A stretch of 64,000 bases of DNA from CADCVT01 sp035940955. Lineage in GTDB: Bacteria; Actinomycetota; Thermoleophilia; Solirubrobacterales; Solirubrobacteraceae. The position numbers and the translations under genes are program-made. The notes below the pieces were generated by a model. It searched no databases, had not been told where the DNA came from, and was given only the letters and a program-made list of their open reading frames with translations. Numbering within the stretch: position 1 is the stretch's first letter; each line of letters opens with the position of its first letter. This document shows, piece after piece, positions 24,859 to 36,348 of this stretch. Location: NCBI GenBank assembly GCA_035940955.1, contig DASZEJ010000063.1:1-64000 (forward strand), written 5' to 3'.

Positions 24859-26271
24859 GTGAGGAAGGCGCTCCTGCTCGGCGGCGCGCTCGCGGCGCTC
24901 GTCGCCGCCCCCTCCCCCGCCACCGCGCAGCAGAGCGACCCGAACTGCCTGACCGCCGACCCGCCGCCGGTCACGAGGCCCGAGCAGCCCGTCCGCTTCG
25001 GCATCACGCCGCGGGCGGCGGGCAGCGTCGGCGGCGCGCAGGGCAGCGTCGCGCCGGAGGACGAGGGGAAGGCGCTCGCCGCGCTGCGCGAGCTGCGTCC
25101 GGGCGGCCGGGCGCTCGTCGTGCGCATGAACCGGCTGTTCTGGGCTGACGGCGACGAGGGCATCAGGCGCTTCGCCGGCTACGTCGACCACTACGCGGCG
25201 GCGGGGTTCGAGGTCGAGTCGCAGGTCCGGTACCACCCGCCGGAGGGGAGCGAGGGCGACCTGGAGGCGTGGGAGCGCTACGTCCGCGCGGTCGCCCGCG
25301 AGCTGGGCCGGCGCCCGGCGCTCACGGCGCTGTCGATCACCAACGAGGCGAACTTCGACGGCTCGCGCAACACGTCCGACGGCGCGTACGCCGGGGTGAT
25401 CGACGCGCTCGTCCGCGGCATGGTCGCCGCCCGCGCCGAGCTCGACGCGATCGGCCGGCCCGACGTGCAGCTCGGCTTCTCGGTGATGTGGCGCTGGAAG
25501 CCCGACAGCGACCGGCGCTTCTGGGAGCAGGTCGGGGCGAAGGCGACCCCGGAGTTCCGCGCGGCGCTCGACTACGTCGGCCTGCAGGTCTATCCCGGGC
25601 TCGTCTGGCCGCCCGCGCCGATGGCGGGCCGCACCGCGGGCGACGAGGTCGTCGAGGCGCTGACGCTGCTGCGGCACTGCTACCTGCCGAAGGCCGGGCT
25701 GGGGCCGGAGGTCGCCGCGTGGGTGAGCGAGAACGGCTACGCGACGAACCTCGGGCGCTCGGAGCAGGCGCAGGTCGCCGACCTGCGCTCGACGCTCGAG
25801 GCCGTCCACCGGTGGTCGGGCGAGCTGGGCGTCACCGACTACCGGTACTTCAACCTGCGCGACAACGACTCGGACGGGTCGGACCTGTTCGCGGCGGTCG
25901 GGCTGCTGCGCGACGACTACTCGCGCAAGCCGGCGTTCGCCGCGTTCGGCGGGCTGGTCGCGCAGATGGGCGCGCCGCCGCGGCCGGGCGGTCCCGCGGC
26001 GGGGGGCTCCGGCGCCGGCGCGAGCTCCGGCCTGCGCGTCCGCGTGCGCCGCCGCGGCCGGCGGACGTTCGTCGTGACCGGCCGGGTCCTCGGGCGGCCG
26101 TGCCGCGGGACCGTCCTCGTCAGCGTCGGCCGGCGCGTCCGCCGGGCCGGCGTCCGGCCCGACTGCCGCTTCCGCGCGCTGCTGCGCGCCCGCCGCACGC
26201 GCGCGCGGCGCGCCACGCTGACCGTGCGCTTCGGCCGCACCCTGGTGCGCCGGCGCGTCCGGATCGGCTGA
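24859..26271 (+). CDS. Secreted glycoside-hydrolase-like protein with Arg-rich C-terminal domain
   Basis: A 470-residue protein. A signal peptide (about residues 1-23) is followed by a TIM-barrel-type domain: RYHPP, SITNEANFDG (Glu163) and WVSENGYAT (Glu291), spaced as the acid/base and nucleophile of clan A glycosidases. The barrel ends near residue 375. After a Gly/Ala/Ser linker comes a C-terminal domain of about 90 residues with many Arg and two Cys (GRPCRGTVLVSVG and RPDCRFRALL), a beta-rich module seen repeatedly in secreted proteins of this bacterial group as far as I recall. It may act on surface or environmental polysaccharide; the substrate is unknown. Confidence 0.75.
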   Translation: MRKALLLGGALAALVAAPSPATAQQSDPNCLTADPPPVTRPEQPVRFGITPRAAGSVGGAQGSVAPEDEGKALAALRELRPGGRALVVRMNRLFWADGDEGIRRFAGYVDHYAAAGFEVESQVRYHPPEGSEGDLEAWERYVRAVARELGRRPALTALSITNEANFDGSRNTSDGAYAGVIDALVRGMVAARAELDAIGRPDVQLGFSVMWRWKPDSDRRFWEQVGAKATPEFRAALDYVGLQVYPGLVWPPAPMAGRTAGDEVVEALTLLRHCYLPKAGLGPEVAAWVSENGYATNLGRSEQAQVADLRSTLEAVHRWSGELGVTDYRYFNLRDNDSDGSDLFAAVGLLRDDYSRKPAFAAFGGLVAQMGAPPRPGGPAAGGSGAGASSGLRVRVRRRGRRTFVVTGRVLGRPCRGTVLVSVGRRVRRAGVRPDCRFRALLRARRTRARRATLTVRFGRTLVRRRVRIG

Positions 26272-26288
26272 GCCGGCCCGCGCCGCGG

Positions 26289-26294
26289 TAGCGT
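26289..26294 (+). promoter_or_regulatory. Leaderless -10 element for the GST gene
   Basis: TAGCGT, seven bases before the GTG at 26302. Confidence 0.55.
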
Positions 26295-26301
26295 CAACGC
26301 C

Positions 26302-27045
26302 GTGCCGGCCGTCACGTTGTGGCACGTCCCCGTCTCGCACTACAGCGAGAAGGTGCGCTGGGCGCTCGACCGCAAGCGCGTCCCGCACCGGCGGCGCGCG
26401 CTGCTGAACGGCGTGCACCCGCTCGTCGCGCTCGTCCTCACGCGCGGCGCGCACGCCACGGTGCCGGTCCTGGCGCTCGACGGGCGCGCGATCGGCGACT
26501 CGACCGCGATCCTCGCGGCGCTGGAGGCGCGGTTCCCCGACCCGCCGCTCCTTCCGGCCGACCCCGCCGAGCGCGAGCGCGCCCTCGCCCTGGAGGACTG
26601 GTTCGACGAGCACGCCGGCGCCTACGTGCGGCGGCTCGTCTACCACGACCTCATCGCCGACCCGGACGCGCTCGACGAGGCGGCGCGCGAGCTGATGCCG
26701 TGGGTGACGCCCGCGACGGCCGGGGTCGCCGCCGCCGCGATGGTGCGCGGGCTCGACGTGCGCTTCGGCGTCCGCAGCGTCGAGCGGGCGCGGACCGCCG
26801 AGGAGAAGGTGCTGGTGGCGCTCGACCGGCTGGAGGCCGAGCTGGACGGCCGCGCGTTCCTGTGCGGCGGCGCGCTGAGCGTCGCGGACGTGGCGGCCGC
26901 CGCGCTGCTCTACCCGCTGGTCCTGCCGCCCGAGGGCCCGTGGCACCCGGAGCACGTCCCGCCGCGGTGGCGCGAGCGGATGGACGCGGTGCGCGACCGC
27001 CGCGGCGTGCGGTGGGTCGCCGAGACGTACGCGCGCTGGCGCTGA
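26302..27045 (+). CDS. Glutathione S-transferase family protein
   Basis: A 247-residue protein with a thioredoxin-like N-terminal domain (LWHVPVSHYSEKVRWALDRKRVPH, then ATVPVLALDGRAIGDSTAILAALE with the cis-Pro and Asp-Ser-Thr of the GSH site) and an all-helical C-terminal domain (LCGGALSVADVAAAALLYPLV). The SHYSEKV segment supplies a Ser/Tyr rather than the Cys of omega-type GSTs. Many actinobacteria lack glutathione, so the thiol used is unclear. Monocistronic by position. Confidence 0.85.
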   Translation: MPAVTLWHVPVSHYSEKVRWALDRKRVPHRRRALLNGVHPLVALVLTRGAHATVPVLALDGRAIGDSTAILAALEARFPDPPLLPADPAERERALALEDWFDEHAGAYVRRLVYHDLIADPDALDEAARELMPWVTPATAGVAAAAMVRGLDVRFGVRSVERARTAEEKVLVALDRLEAELDGRAFLCGGALSVADVAAAALLYPLVLPPEGPWHPEHVPPRWRERMDAVRDRRGVRWVAETYARWR

Positions 27046-27070
27046 CCGGACCTCTCGCGGCCACTGCTCG

Positions 27071-27091
27071 CGACCGGTCGCAGACCGGTCG
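27071..27091. terminator. Hairpin between GST and gpmI
   Basis: CGACCGGTC-GCA-GACCGGTCG: two copies of the self-complementary GACCGGTC form a nine-base-pair stem with a three-base loop between convergent genes. A bidirectional terminator is likely. Confidence 0.6.
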
Positions 27092-28526
<1,435 letters not shown>

Positions 28527-28540
<14 letters not shown>

Positions 28541-29276
28541 CGACGATCGCCAGGAAGTCGTGCGGGTCGAGCGACGCCCCGCCGACCAGCCCGCCGTCCA
28601 CGTCCGGCAGCGCGAGCAGCTCGGCCGCGTTGCCGGGCTTCATGCTCCCGCCGTACTGGACGCGGATGCGCTCGCCCGCCTCGCGCGAGCGGTCGGCGAC
28701 GAGCGCGCGGCAGAACGCGCACGCCTCCTGCGCCTGCTCGGGCGTCGCGACCTTGCCGGTCCCGATCGCCCAGATCGGCTCGTAGGCGATGACGACCTCG
28801 TGCAGCCGCTCGGCCGGCACGTCGTGGAGGCCCTCCTGCACCTGCGCGCGCAGCTTGCGCTCGGTGTCGCCGCGCTCGCGCTCCTCCTCGGTCTCGCCGA
28901 CGCACAGAATCGGGGTCAGGCCGCTCTCCAGCGCGGCAGGGACCTTGCGCTGGAGGGCGCGGTCGGTCTCGCCGAACCACTGCCGCCGCTCCGAGTGCCC
29001 GAGGACGACGCCGTCGATGCCGATCTCCGCGAGCATCGGCGCGGACACCTCGCCGGTGAACGCGCCGCTCGGGGACTCGTGCATGTTCTGGGCGTAGACC
29101 CCGACGCTCCCGCCCGCGGCCCGCTTGGCCGCCGCGAGCGAGGTGAACGGCACGCAGACCGCGACCTCGACGCCGTCGAACGAGCGGCCGCCGAGCGCGG
29201 CGAGGAACGCCTCGGCCTCGGCGGCGGTCTTGTGCATCTTCCAGTTGCCGGCGACGAACGGCGTGCGGGCGCTCAT
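28527..29276 (-). CDS. tpiA: Triosephosphate isomerase
   Basis: A 249-residue TIM barrel with GNWKMHK (Asn11, Lys13), LGHSERR (His94), AYEPIWAIGTG (Glu166) and the phosphate loops YGGSMKPGNA and VGGASL. It interconverts dihydroxyacetone phosphate and glyceraldehyde-3-phosphate. An ATGA overlap joins it to pgk and a 14-base overlap to gpmI. Typical length; no oddities. Confidence 0.98.
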
Positions 29277-30384
29277 CGGAGCGCCTCCACCCCGGGCAGC
29301 GGCCTGCCCTCGAGCAGATCGAGCGACGCGCCGCCGCCCGTCGACAGGTGCGTCACCTCGCCGGCCAGGCCGAACTGGGCGAGCGCCGCGGCGCTGTCGC
29401 CGCCGCCGACCACGGTCGTCCCGGGCGCGCGTGCGACCGCCTCGGCGACGGCGCGCGTCCCGCTGGCGAACGGCTCGAGCTCGAACGCGCCCATCGGCCC
29501 GTTCCAGAACACGGTGCCCGCGGTCGCGATGCGCTCGGCGTAGCGCTCGGCGGTCCGGGCGCCGACGTCGAGGCCCATCCAGCCGCCGGGGACGTCGACC
29601 CCGTCCAGCTCGCGGCGCTCGGTGTCCGCGCTGAACTCGCGGCCGAGGACGAGGTCGACCGGCAGCTCGAGCTTCGGGTCGCCCATCACCTCGCGCGCGG
29701 GGTCGATCCCCTCGCGCTCGCACAGCGACTCGCCGACCGAGTGCCCCTGCGCGGCGAAGAACGGGAAGCACATCGCGCCGCCGACGAGCACCGCGTCGGC
29801 GCGCTCCAGGAACGCCTCCAGCACGCCGATCTTGTCGGTCACCTTCGCCCCGCCGACGACCGCGACGAGCGGCCGCGCCGGGTCTCGCAGGATGCCCTCG
29901 AGCGTCTCGACCTCGCGCTGGAGCAGGCGGCCCGCGAAGCTCGGCAGCAGCCGGGCGACGCCCTCGGTCGAGGCGTGCGCGCGGTGGGCGGCGCCGAACG
30001 CGTCGTTGACGTAGACGTCGGCCAGCGACGCGTAGCGGCGCGCCAGCTCCGGGTCGTTCTTCGTCTCGCCCGGCTCGAAGCGGACGTTCTCGAGCATCAC
30101 GACCTCGCCGTCGTGCTCGGCGCCCAGCGGCACCTCGACGCCGAGCAGCTCCCCGGTCCGCTCGGCGACCGGCCGCAGGCTCAGCTCGGGCTCGCGGTCC
30201 TTCGGGCGGCCGAGATGCGCCGCCAGCACGAGCCGCGCGCCGCGCTCGCGCAGCTCGTTCAGCGTCGGCAGCGCCGCCCGGATCCGCGTGTCGTCCGCGA
30301 TCGCCCCGTCCTTCAGGGGGACGTTGAAGTCGACCCGGACGAGGACGCGCTTGCCGTCGATGTCCCCCAGGTCGTCGAGGGTCC

Positions 30385-30388
<4 letters not shown>
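29273..30388 (-). CDS. pgk: Phosphoglycerate kinase
   Basis: A 371-residue PGK, somewhat shorter than the usual 390-400. The substrate motif VRVDFNVPL, LAAHLGRP, the hinge region and the nucleotide-binding AVVGGAKVTDKI and TVVGGGDSAAAL are conserved. It starts with GTG overlapping the gap stop by four bases. It transfers phosphate from 1,3-bisphosphoglycerate to ADP. The open frame continuing upstream belongs to the opposite register of gap and is spurious. Confidence 0.98.
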
Positions 30389-31413
<1,025 letters not shown>

Positions 31414-31459
31414 GGGTTTCAGTCCTCCTGAAGTCGTCAGTTGAGGCGAAGCAGCCTAT

Positions 31460-31825
31460 CTACCGGGCGCCGCTGACGATCTCGACGCGCAAGCCGTCCG
31501 GATCGGTCAGGTACGCCGCGAAGTAGCGCCGGCCGTAGCGCGGCCGCGGGCCGGGCGCGCCCGCGTCCGCGCCGCCGCCGGCGACGCCCGCCGCATGCGC
31601 GGCCTGCACCGCCGCCTTGCCGGAGGCGCGCAGCGCGACGTGCCCGTACCCCGGCGCCGGGCTGCGGCCGCGCTCGACGATCCAGAACGCCGGGCCGTTG
31701 TCGCCGTAGGCGATCGCGTGGCTCGACTGGTGCGCGCGGCGGGTGCCCAGCGCGTAGAAGACCGCGTCGTAGAACCGCGCGGAGCGGGTCAGGTCGGACA
31801 CCTCGAAGCCGACGTGGTCGAGCAC
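31460..31825 (-). CDS. VOC family (glyoxalase-like) protein
   Basis: A 121-residue single-module vicinal-oxygen-chelate protein: LDHVGFEVSDLTRSARFYDAV, AIAYGDNGPAFWIVE, GHVALRA and a C-terminal YLTDPDGLRVEIV. Metal ligands would be the first His, the central His and the terminal Glu after dimerisation. It starts with GTG. Substrate unknown. It sits alone between gap and rapZ. Confidence 0.88.
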   Translation of the reverse strand: MLDHVGFEVSDLTRSARFYDAVFYALGTRRAHQSSHAIAYGDNGPAFWIVERGRSPAPGYGHVALRASGKAAVQAAHAAGVAGGGADAGAPGPRPRYGRRYFAAYLTDPDGLRVEIVSGAR

Positions 31826-31866
31826 GGGCCTGGACTTCGCCGCCGCGCGCTCGCGCCCTCCCCGCG

Positions 31867-32778
31867 CTAGAGGTCGACGTCGCGGTGCACCACGTCGACC
31901 GCGATCCCGTCGCGGCCCTTGTAGCGCGCGGCGAGGTGCTCGGCGACCGCCACCGAGCGGTGGCGCCCGCCGGTGCAGCCGATCGCGATCGTCAGGTGCG
32001 CCTTGCCCTCCAGCACGTACTGCGGCAGGAGGAAGTCGAGCAGCGCGTGCAGGCGCTCGTAGAGCTCCGCGAGCTTGCCGTCGCGCCCGACGTACTCGAC
32101 GACGCGCGGGTCGCGGCCGGTGAGCGGGCGCAGGTCGTCGACCCAGTGCGGGTTGGGCAGGAAGCGGACGTCGAAGATCAGGTCGGCCTCGCGGTGCGAG
32201 CCGTGCTTGAAGCCGAACGACGTGAACGACACGGTCAGGCGCTCGCGGGCGATCGGCAGCATGTCCTTGACGACGCGGCGGCGCAGCGCCGGCGGCGAGA
32301 GCGACGTCGTGTCGACGACGAGCTGGGCGCGCTCGCGCAGCGGGGCGAGCACCTCGCGCTCGGCCACGATCCCGCCCGCGACGCTGCCGACGGCCGCGAG
32401 CGGGTGCCGGCGGCGGGTCGCCTTGTAGCGCATCAGCAGCGCGCCCTCCTCGGCGTCGAGGAACAGCATCCGGTGCGGCACGCCGCGCTCCTGCAGCTCG
32501 TCGAGCACCTCCAGCAGCCCCTCGAAGAACTCGCCCCCGCGCACGTCGCAGACGACCGCGGCCAGCTCGACCTTGGACCCGTGGTGGCTGAACAGGTCGA
32601 CCAGGCCGCGGATCATCCCGGGCGGCAGGTTGTCGACGCAGAAGTAGCCGGCGTCCTCGAACACGTTCATCGCCGTCGACTTCCCGGCCCCCGAGAAGCC
32701 GGTGATGACGACGAGGTCCCTGAGCGTGCCCAGGCCCTCCTCCGCCTCGCCGTGGCGGCGGCTGTCGATGGTGGCCAC
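31867..32778 (-). CDS. rapZ: RapZ/YvcJ-type nucleotide-binding protein
   Basis: About 303 residues from GTG 32778; a longer start at 32814 would overlap the divergent patatin gene. Walker A GFSGAGKST is at residues 27-35, followed by DAGYFCVDNLP, the SFGFKHG and ADLIFDVRFLPNPHW segments and the C-terminal IGCTGGRHRSV. RapZ is an RNA-binding adaptor controlling GlmS in enterics; in actinobacteria the role is less clear. In many genomes it is followed by yvcK and whiA; here a VOC gene follows. Confidence 0.93.
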   Translation of the reverse strand: MATIDSRRHGEAEEGLGTLRDLVVITGFSGAGKSTAMNVFEDAGYFCVDNLPPGMIRGLVDLFSHHGSKVELAAVVCDVRGGEFFEGLLEVLDELQERGVPHRMLFLDAEEGALLMRYKATRRRHPLAAVGSVAGGIVAEREVLAPLRERAQLVVDTTSLSPPALRRRVVKDMLPIARERLTVSFTSFGFKHGSHREADLIFDVRFLPNPHWVDDLRPLTGRDPRVVEYVGRDGKLAELYERLHALLDFLLPQYVLEGKAHLTIAIGCTGGRHRSVAVAEHLAARYKGRDGIAVDVVHRDVDL

Positions 32779-32792
32779 GGCATCATTGTGGC

Positions 32793-33653
32793 GTGCCGCG
32801 CGGATCGCCTTCACGCAGGGTCGCGTTCGTGCTCGGCGGCGGCGGGCACCTCGGCGCCCACGAGGTCGGGATGCTGCGGGCGCTGCTCGAGCGCGGGATC
32901 GTGCCCGACCTCGTCGTCGGGACGTCGATCGGCGCGATCAACGGGGCGGCGGTGGCGGCCGACCCGACGGTCGCGGCGGCCGAGCGGCTGGCCGGGATGT
33001 GGACGCGGCTGGAGCGCAGCGACGTGTTCGGCGGATCGGTCCTCGGGCGGCTCGGGACGCTCGCGCGCACGCGCACGCACCTGCACGACAACGAGGCGCT
33101 GCGCCGGCTGCTCGCCGAGGAGCTGCCGGTCGAGCGGATCGAGGAGCTGCCGGTGGCGTTCGAGTGCGTCGCGGCGTCGATCGAGTCGGCGTCCGAGCAC
33201 TGGTTCGACTCGGGGCCGATCGTTGACGCCGTGCTCGCCTCCTCGGCCGTGCCGGGGATCCTGCCCCCGGTCGAGATCGGCGGCGAGCACTTCCTGGACG
33301 GCGGGATCGTCAACTCGATCCCGGTCAGCCGCGCGGTCGGGCACGGCGCCGAGACGATCTACGTCATGCACGTCGGCCGCGTCGACCGGCCGCTCGAGCC
33401 GCCGCGGTGGCCGTGGGAGGTCGCGCTGGTGGCGTTCGAGATCGCGCGCCGGCACCGGTTCGTCGGGGACATCGCGTCGCTGGGCGACGACGTCGAGGTG
33501 CACGTCCTGCCGACCGGGCAGCGCGAGCCGCCGCGCTACACCGACCTCTCGCAGTTCCGCTACCGCGACATGTCGCGGGTGGGCGAGCACATCGAGCGGG
33601 CGCACACGGCGACGGCCGAGTACCTCGACGGGCTGGAGCGGGAGGCGTCGTGA
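32793..33653 (+). CDS. Patatin-like phospholipase
   Basis: A 286-residue patatin. Oxyanion-hole GGGGHLGAHEVG, nucleophile GTSIG (Ser45) and the catalytic DGG (Asp169) form the Ser-Asp dyad. It should deacylate phospholipids or lysolipids and lacks a signal peptide. Starts are only 14 bases from divergent rapZ. A GTGA overlap couples it to the acyltransferase, suggesting a deacylation/reacylation pair for membrane lipid remodelling (inferred). Confidence 0.92.
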   Translation: MPRGSPSRRVAFVLGGGGHLGAHEVGMLRALLERGIVPDLVVGTSIGAINGAAVAADPTVAAAERLAGMWTRLERSDVFGGSVLGRLGTLARTRTHLHDNEALRRLLAEELPVERIEELPVAFECVAASIESASEHWFDSGPIVDAVLASSAVPGILPPVEIGGEHFLDGGIVNSIPVSRAVGHGAETIYVMHVGRVDRPLEPPRWPWEVALVAFEIARRHRFVGDIASLGDDVEVHVLPTGQREPPRYTDLSQFRYRDMSRVGEHIERAHTATAEYLDGLEREAS

Positions 33654-34657
33654 AGCGGGTGCCGCCGACGCTCGTCCGGCGGTTCGTCCTGGCGCCGCTC
33701 GTGGTCGTGCTCGACGTGCTGCTGCTCGCGCTCTCCCCGCTGCTGTTCCTGCTTGCCGCCGTCGTGGGGCCGTTCCTCGGCGGGACCCGCGCGCTGCGGG
33801 CGACGTACGTGCTCGTCGCCTACGCGGCGCGCCACCTGCAGGCCGTCCTCGCGCTGTTCGCGCTGTGGGTGCGCAGCGGGTTCGGTCGCCGCCTGCCGGC
33901 GGAGGCGATGCAGGAGGCGCACTACGAGGTCATGCGCCGCTTCGTGTCCGGGATCTACCGGGCGATGACCCGGGCCGCGCGGGTCGAGGTGCGGACCGAC
34001 GAGAGCGAGGAGGCGCGGCGCGCGCTGTCGGAGGGCGACCGGCCGGTGGTGGTGCTCAGCCGGCACGCCGGCGAGGGCGACACGTTCCTCGTCATCCACC
34101 AGCTGCTGTGCCGGCACGGGCGCCGTCCGCGCGTGGTCATGCACGAGGCGCTCCAGCTCGACCCGCTCATCGACGTCCTCGGCGCACGCCTCCCGCACCG
34201 CTTCGTCGACCCCCGCGGCGGCGACACCGAGGTCGAGATCGCCGCGATGGCGCGCGAGCTGGACGCCGCGGCGGCCGTCGTGATCTTCCCCGAGGGCGCG
34301 AACTTCAGCGAGGAGCAGCGCCGCCGCGGCATCGCCCGCCTGGAGCGCGGCGGCCACGACCGCCAGGCCGAGGTGGCCCGCGCGATGCGCCACGTCAGCG
34401 CGCCCCGGCCGGGCGGCACGCTCGCGGCGATCGAGGCGGCGCACGAGGCCGACGTCGTGATCATGGGCCACGCCGGGTTCCCGACCGGCCTGGCCGAGGC
34501 GTGGCGCCTGCTGCCCGAGCGCCAGACGATCGAAGTCAAGCTGTGGCACGAGCCCGCGGAGACGATCCCGGCCGACCGCGGCGAGCGGATCGCCTGGCTC
34601 TTCGACCGCTGGCGGCGCCTGGACGCCTGGGTCGAGGAGCGCGGGCGCGCCACCTAG
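33650..34657 (+). CDS. PlsC-like lysophospholipid acyltransferase
   Basis: A 335-residue protein with an N-terminal hydrophobic segment (about 12-42) and a second at 55-75, then an acyltransferase domain: SRHAGEGDT (HxxxxD, His139 and Asp144) and FPEGANFSEEQRR. These are the catalytic and glycerol-phosphate-binding blocks of 1-acylglycerol-3-phosphate acyltransferases. Coupled to the patatin gene by overlap. The acceptor lipid is not known. Confidence 0.85.
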   Translation: MKRVPPTLVRRFVLAPLVVVLDVLLLALSPLLFLLAAVVGPFLGGTRALRATYVLVAYAARHLQAVLALFALWVRSGFGRRLPAEAMQEAHYEVMRRFVSGIYRAMTRAARVEVRTDESEEARRALSEGDRPVVVLSRHAGEGDTFLVIHQLLCRHGRRPRVVMHEALQLDPLIDVLGARLPHRFVDPRGGDTEVEIAAMARELDAAAAVVIFPEGANFSEEQRRRGIARLERGGHDRQAEVARAMRHVSAPRPGGTLAAIEAAHEADVVIMGHAGFPTGLAEAWRLLPERQTIEVKLWHEPAETIPADRGERIAWLFDRWRRLDAWVEERGRAT

Positions 34658-34665
34658 CGAAGGGC

Positions 34666-34695
34666 TTGTTTCGCACAGTGTGCGCCGACTAGTGT
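34666..34695 (+). promoter_or_regulatory. Promoter of BNR gene with palindrome in the spacer
   Basis: -35 TTGTTT (34666-34671) and -10 TAGTGT (34690-34695), 18 bases apart. The spacer holds CGCACAGTGTGCG (34672-34684), a palindrome broken only at its centre base, a likely operator. Confidence 0.5.
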
Positions 34696-34751
34696 TGTCC
34701 TTTCGAGGGATGGCGGCGCGCGCTTCGCGGGTCGCCGAGAAGGAGGTAAGG

Positions 34752-36305
34752 ATGAGGGCAGCACTCCTGGTGGCCGCGGCCGCGCTCGGAACCGCGGCGC
34801 TCGCGGGGCCCGCGGCGGCGGCGCCGCTGACCGTCGGGCCGGTGTCCGTCGCTTCGACGCTCGCGAGCCCGTTCGCGCCCGGTTGCGGCGGCCCCGGCGA
34901 GGCCGGGCCGAGCAGCGTCAACTACGCGAACTCCGAGGTGGAGCCGCACCTGGCCGTCAACCCGACCAACGGCAGCGTGATGGTCGGCGGCTGGCAGCAG
35001 GACCGCTGGTCGGACGGCGGCGCGCACGGCAACGTCTACGCGTTCTCGACCGACGCCGGCGCGACATGGACGCCCAGCTCGCCGGCGTTCTCGCGCTGCG
35101 CGGGCGGCACCGCGACGAGCGCGCGGCAGGGCACGACGCTCGCCCCGCGGCCGAGCGACTACCAGCGCGCGACCGACCCGTGGGTCTCGTACGGGCCCGC
35201 CGGCCGCGTCCACGCGATCGCGATCGGGTTCGACAACTCGACCGCGCGCAACGCCATCCTCGCCGCGTTCTCGAACGACAACGGCGCGACGTGGAGCGCG
35301 CCGCGCGAGCTGCGGTTCGACAACCCGCGGGCGCTCGGCAACAACTTCAACGACAAGGAGACGCTGACGGCCGATCCGACCGACGCGAACCTCGTGTACG
35401 CGACGTGGCAGCGGATCGTCTCGCCGAGCGAGGTCTCGAGCGGCAAGGCGTACGAGAACTCGCTGAGCTGGTACTCGGACGCGTGGTTCACGCGCTCGAC
35501 GAACGGCGGCGTGACGTGGGAGGCGGCGCGGTCGATCTTCCACCCGCGCGGGCGCCACAACCAGACGATCGGCAACCAGGTCGAGGTGCTGCCGAACGGG
35601 ACGCTGGTCAACGGCTTCAACTTCATCCAGGGCGTGTCCAACAACGACAAGCAGCGCGGCTACAACGTCGCGGTGCTGCGGTCGACGAACAAGGGCCAGA
35701 CCTGGAGCGCGGAGCCGATCCACGTCAGCCGGCTGCTCGTGGACGACGTGCACGACCCCGACACGGGCGTCGGCGTGCGGACGGGCGACATCATCCCCGA
35801 CTTCGCGGTGGACTTCTCGAACACCGCGACCCGCGGGAACCTGTACGCGGTCTGGATGGACACGCGGTTCAACGACCCGGACCACAACGACATCCTGCTG
35901 TCGCGCTCGCGTGACGGCGGGCGGACGTGGAGCGCGCCGACCGTGGTCGACCAGGCCCCGGCGGGCGTGGACGCGTTCACGGCGACGGTGGACGTCGACG
36001 GCGCGGGCCGCGTCGCGGTCAGCTACTACGACTTCCGCAACGACGTCGCGGGGGACGGGGTGCTGTCCACCGACCTGTGGGTCGCGCACTCGCACGACGG
36101 CGGCCAGACGTTCGCCGCGGCCGACGAGACGCGGATGACGCCGGCGTCGTTCGACATGAGGACCGCGCCCTTCGCGCGCGGCTACTTCGTCGGCGACTAC
36201 ACCGGCCTCAGCCACTTCGGCAGCCGCATCGACGCGCTGTGGGTCGACGCCAACGACGGCAACACGGCCAACCGCACGGACGTGCTGCACCGCAGCGGGC
36301 AGTAG
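34752..36305 (+). CDS. Secreted BNR-repeat (sialidase-fold) protein
   Basis: A 517-residue protein with a Sec signal peptide (about 1-24). Six Asp-box motifs (S/T-x-D/N-x-G-x-T-W: FSTDAGATW, FSNDNGATW, RSTNGGVTW, RSTNKGQTW, RSRDGGRTW, HSHDGGQTF) mark a six-bladed beta propeller of sialidase type. Arg/Asp/Glu residues that could form a catalytic site are present, but the sialidase Arg triad and FRIP motif are not clear, so it may be a non-sialidase propeller. It has a perfect AGGAGGT five bases before the ATG and its own promoter. Earlier in-frame ATG and GTG codons are ignored. Confidence 0.85.
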   Translation: MRAALLVAAAALGTAALAGPAAAAPLTVGPVSVASTLASPFAPGCGGPGEAGPSSVNYANSEVEPHLAVNPTNGSVMVGGWQQDRWSDGGAHGNVYAFSTDAGATWTPSSPAFSRCAGGTATSARQGTTLAPRPSDYQRATDPWVSYGPAGRVHAIAIGFDNSTARNAILAAFSNDNGATWSAPRELRFDNPRALGNNFNDKETLTADPTDANLVYATWQRIVSPSEVSSGKAYENSLSWYSDAWFTRSTNGGVTWEAARSIFHPRGRHNQTIGNQVEVLPNGTLVNGFNFIQGVSNNDKQRGYNVAVLRSTNKGQTWSAEPIHVSRLLVDDVHDPDTGVGVRTGDIIPDFAVDFSNTATRGNLYAVWMDTRFNDPDHNDILLSRSRDGGRTWSAPTVVDQAPAGVDAFTATVDVDGAGRVAVSYYDFRNDVAGDGVLSTDLWVAHSHDGGQTFAAADETRMTPASFDMRTAPFARGYFVGDYTGLSHFGSRIDALWVDANDGNTANRTDVLHRSGQ

Positions 36306-36318
36306 CGGACTGAGCGGC

Positions 36319-36348
36319 GGGCGCGGCCGGGCGATCCCGGCCGCGCCC
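36319..36348. terminator. Strong bidirectional hairpin
   Basis: GGGCGCGGCCGGG (36319-36331) pairs perfectly with CCCGGCCGCGCCC (36336-36348) across CGAT, giving a 13-base-pair stem between the convergent BNR and uvrC genes. Confidence 0.8.

Noticed and set aside
22612..26955. A 1,447-codon minus-strand frame suggesting a fusion of the ThDP enzyme with a long N-terminal extension
   Set aside because: The extra sequence is the Arg/Ala-rich antisense of the glycosidase-like and GST genes; the ThDP enzyme has a clear ATG at 24819 with TAGCAT eight bases upstream.
34680..34752. Earlier start for the BNR protein
   Set aside because: The extra residues precede a normal signal peptide and overlap the promoter; the AGGAGGT clearly serves ATG 34752.
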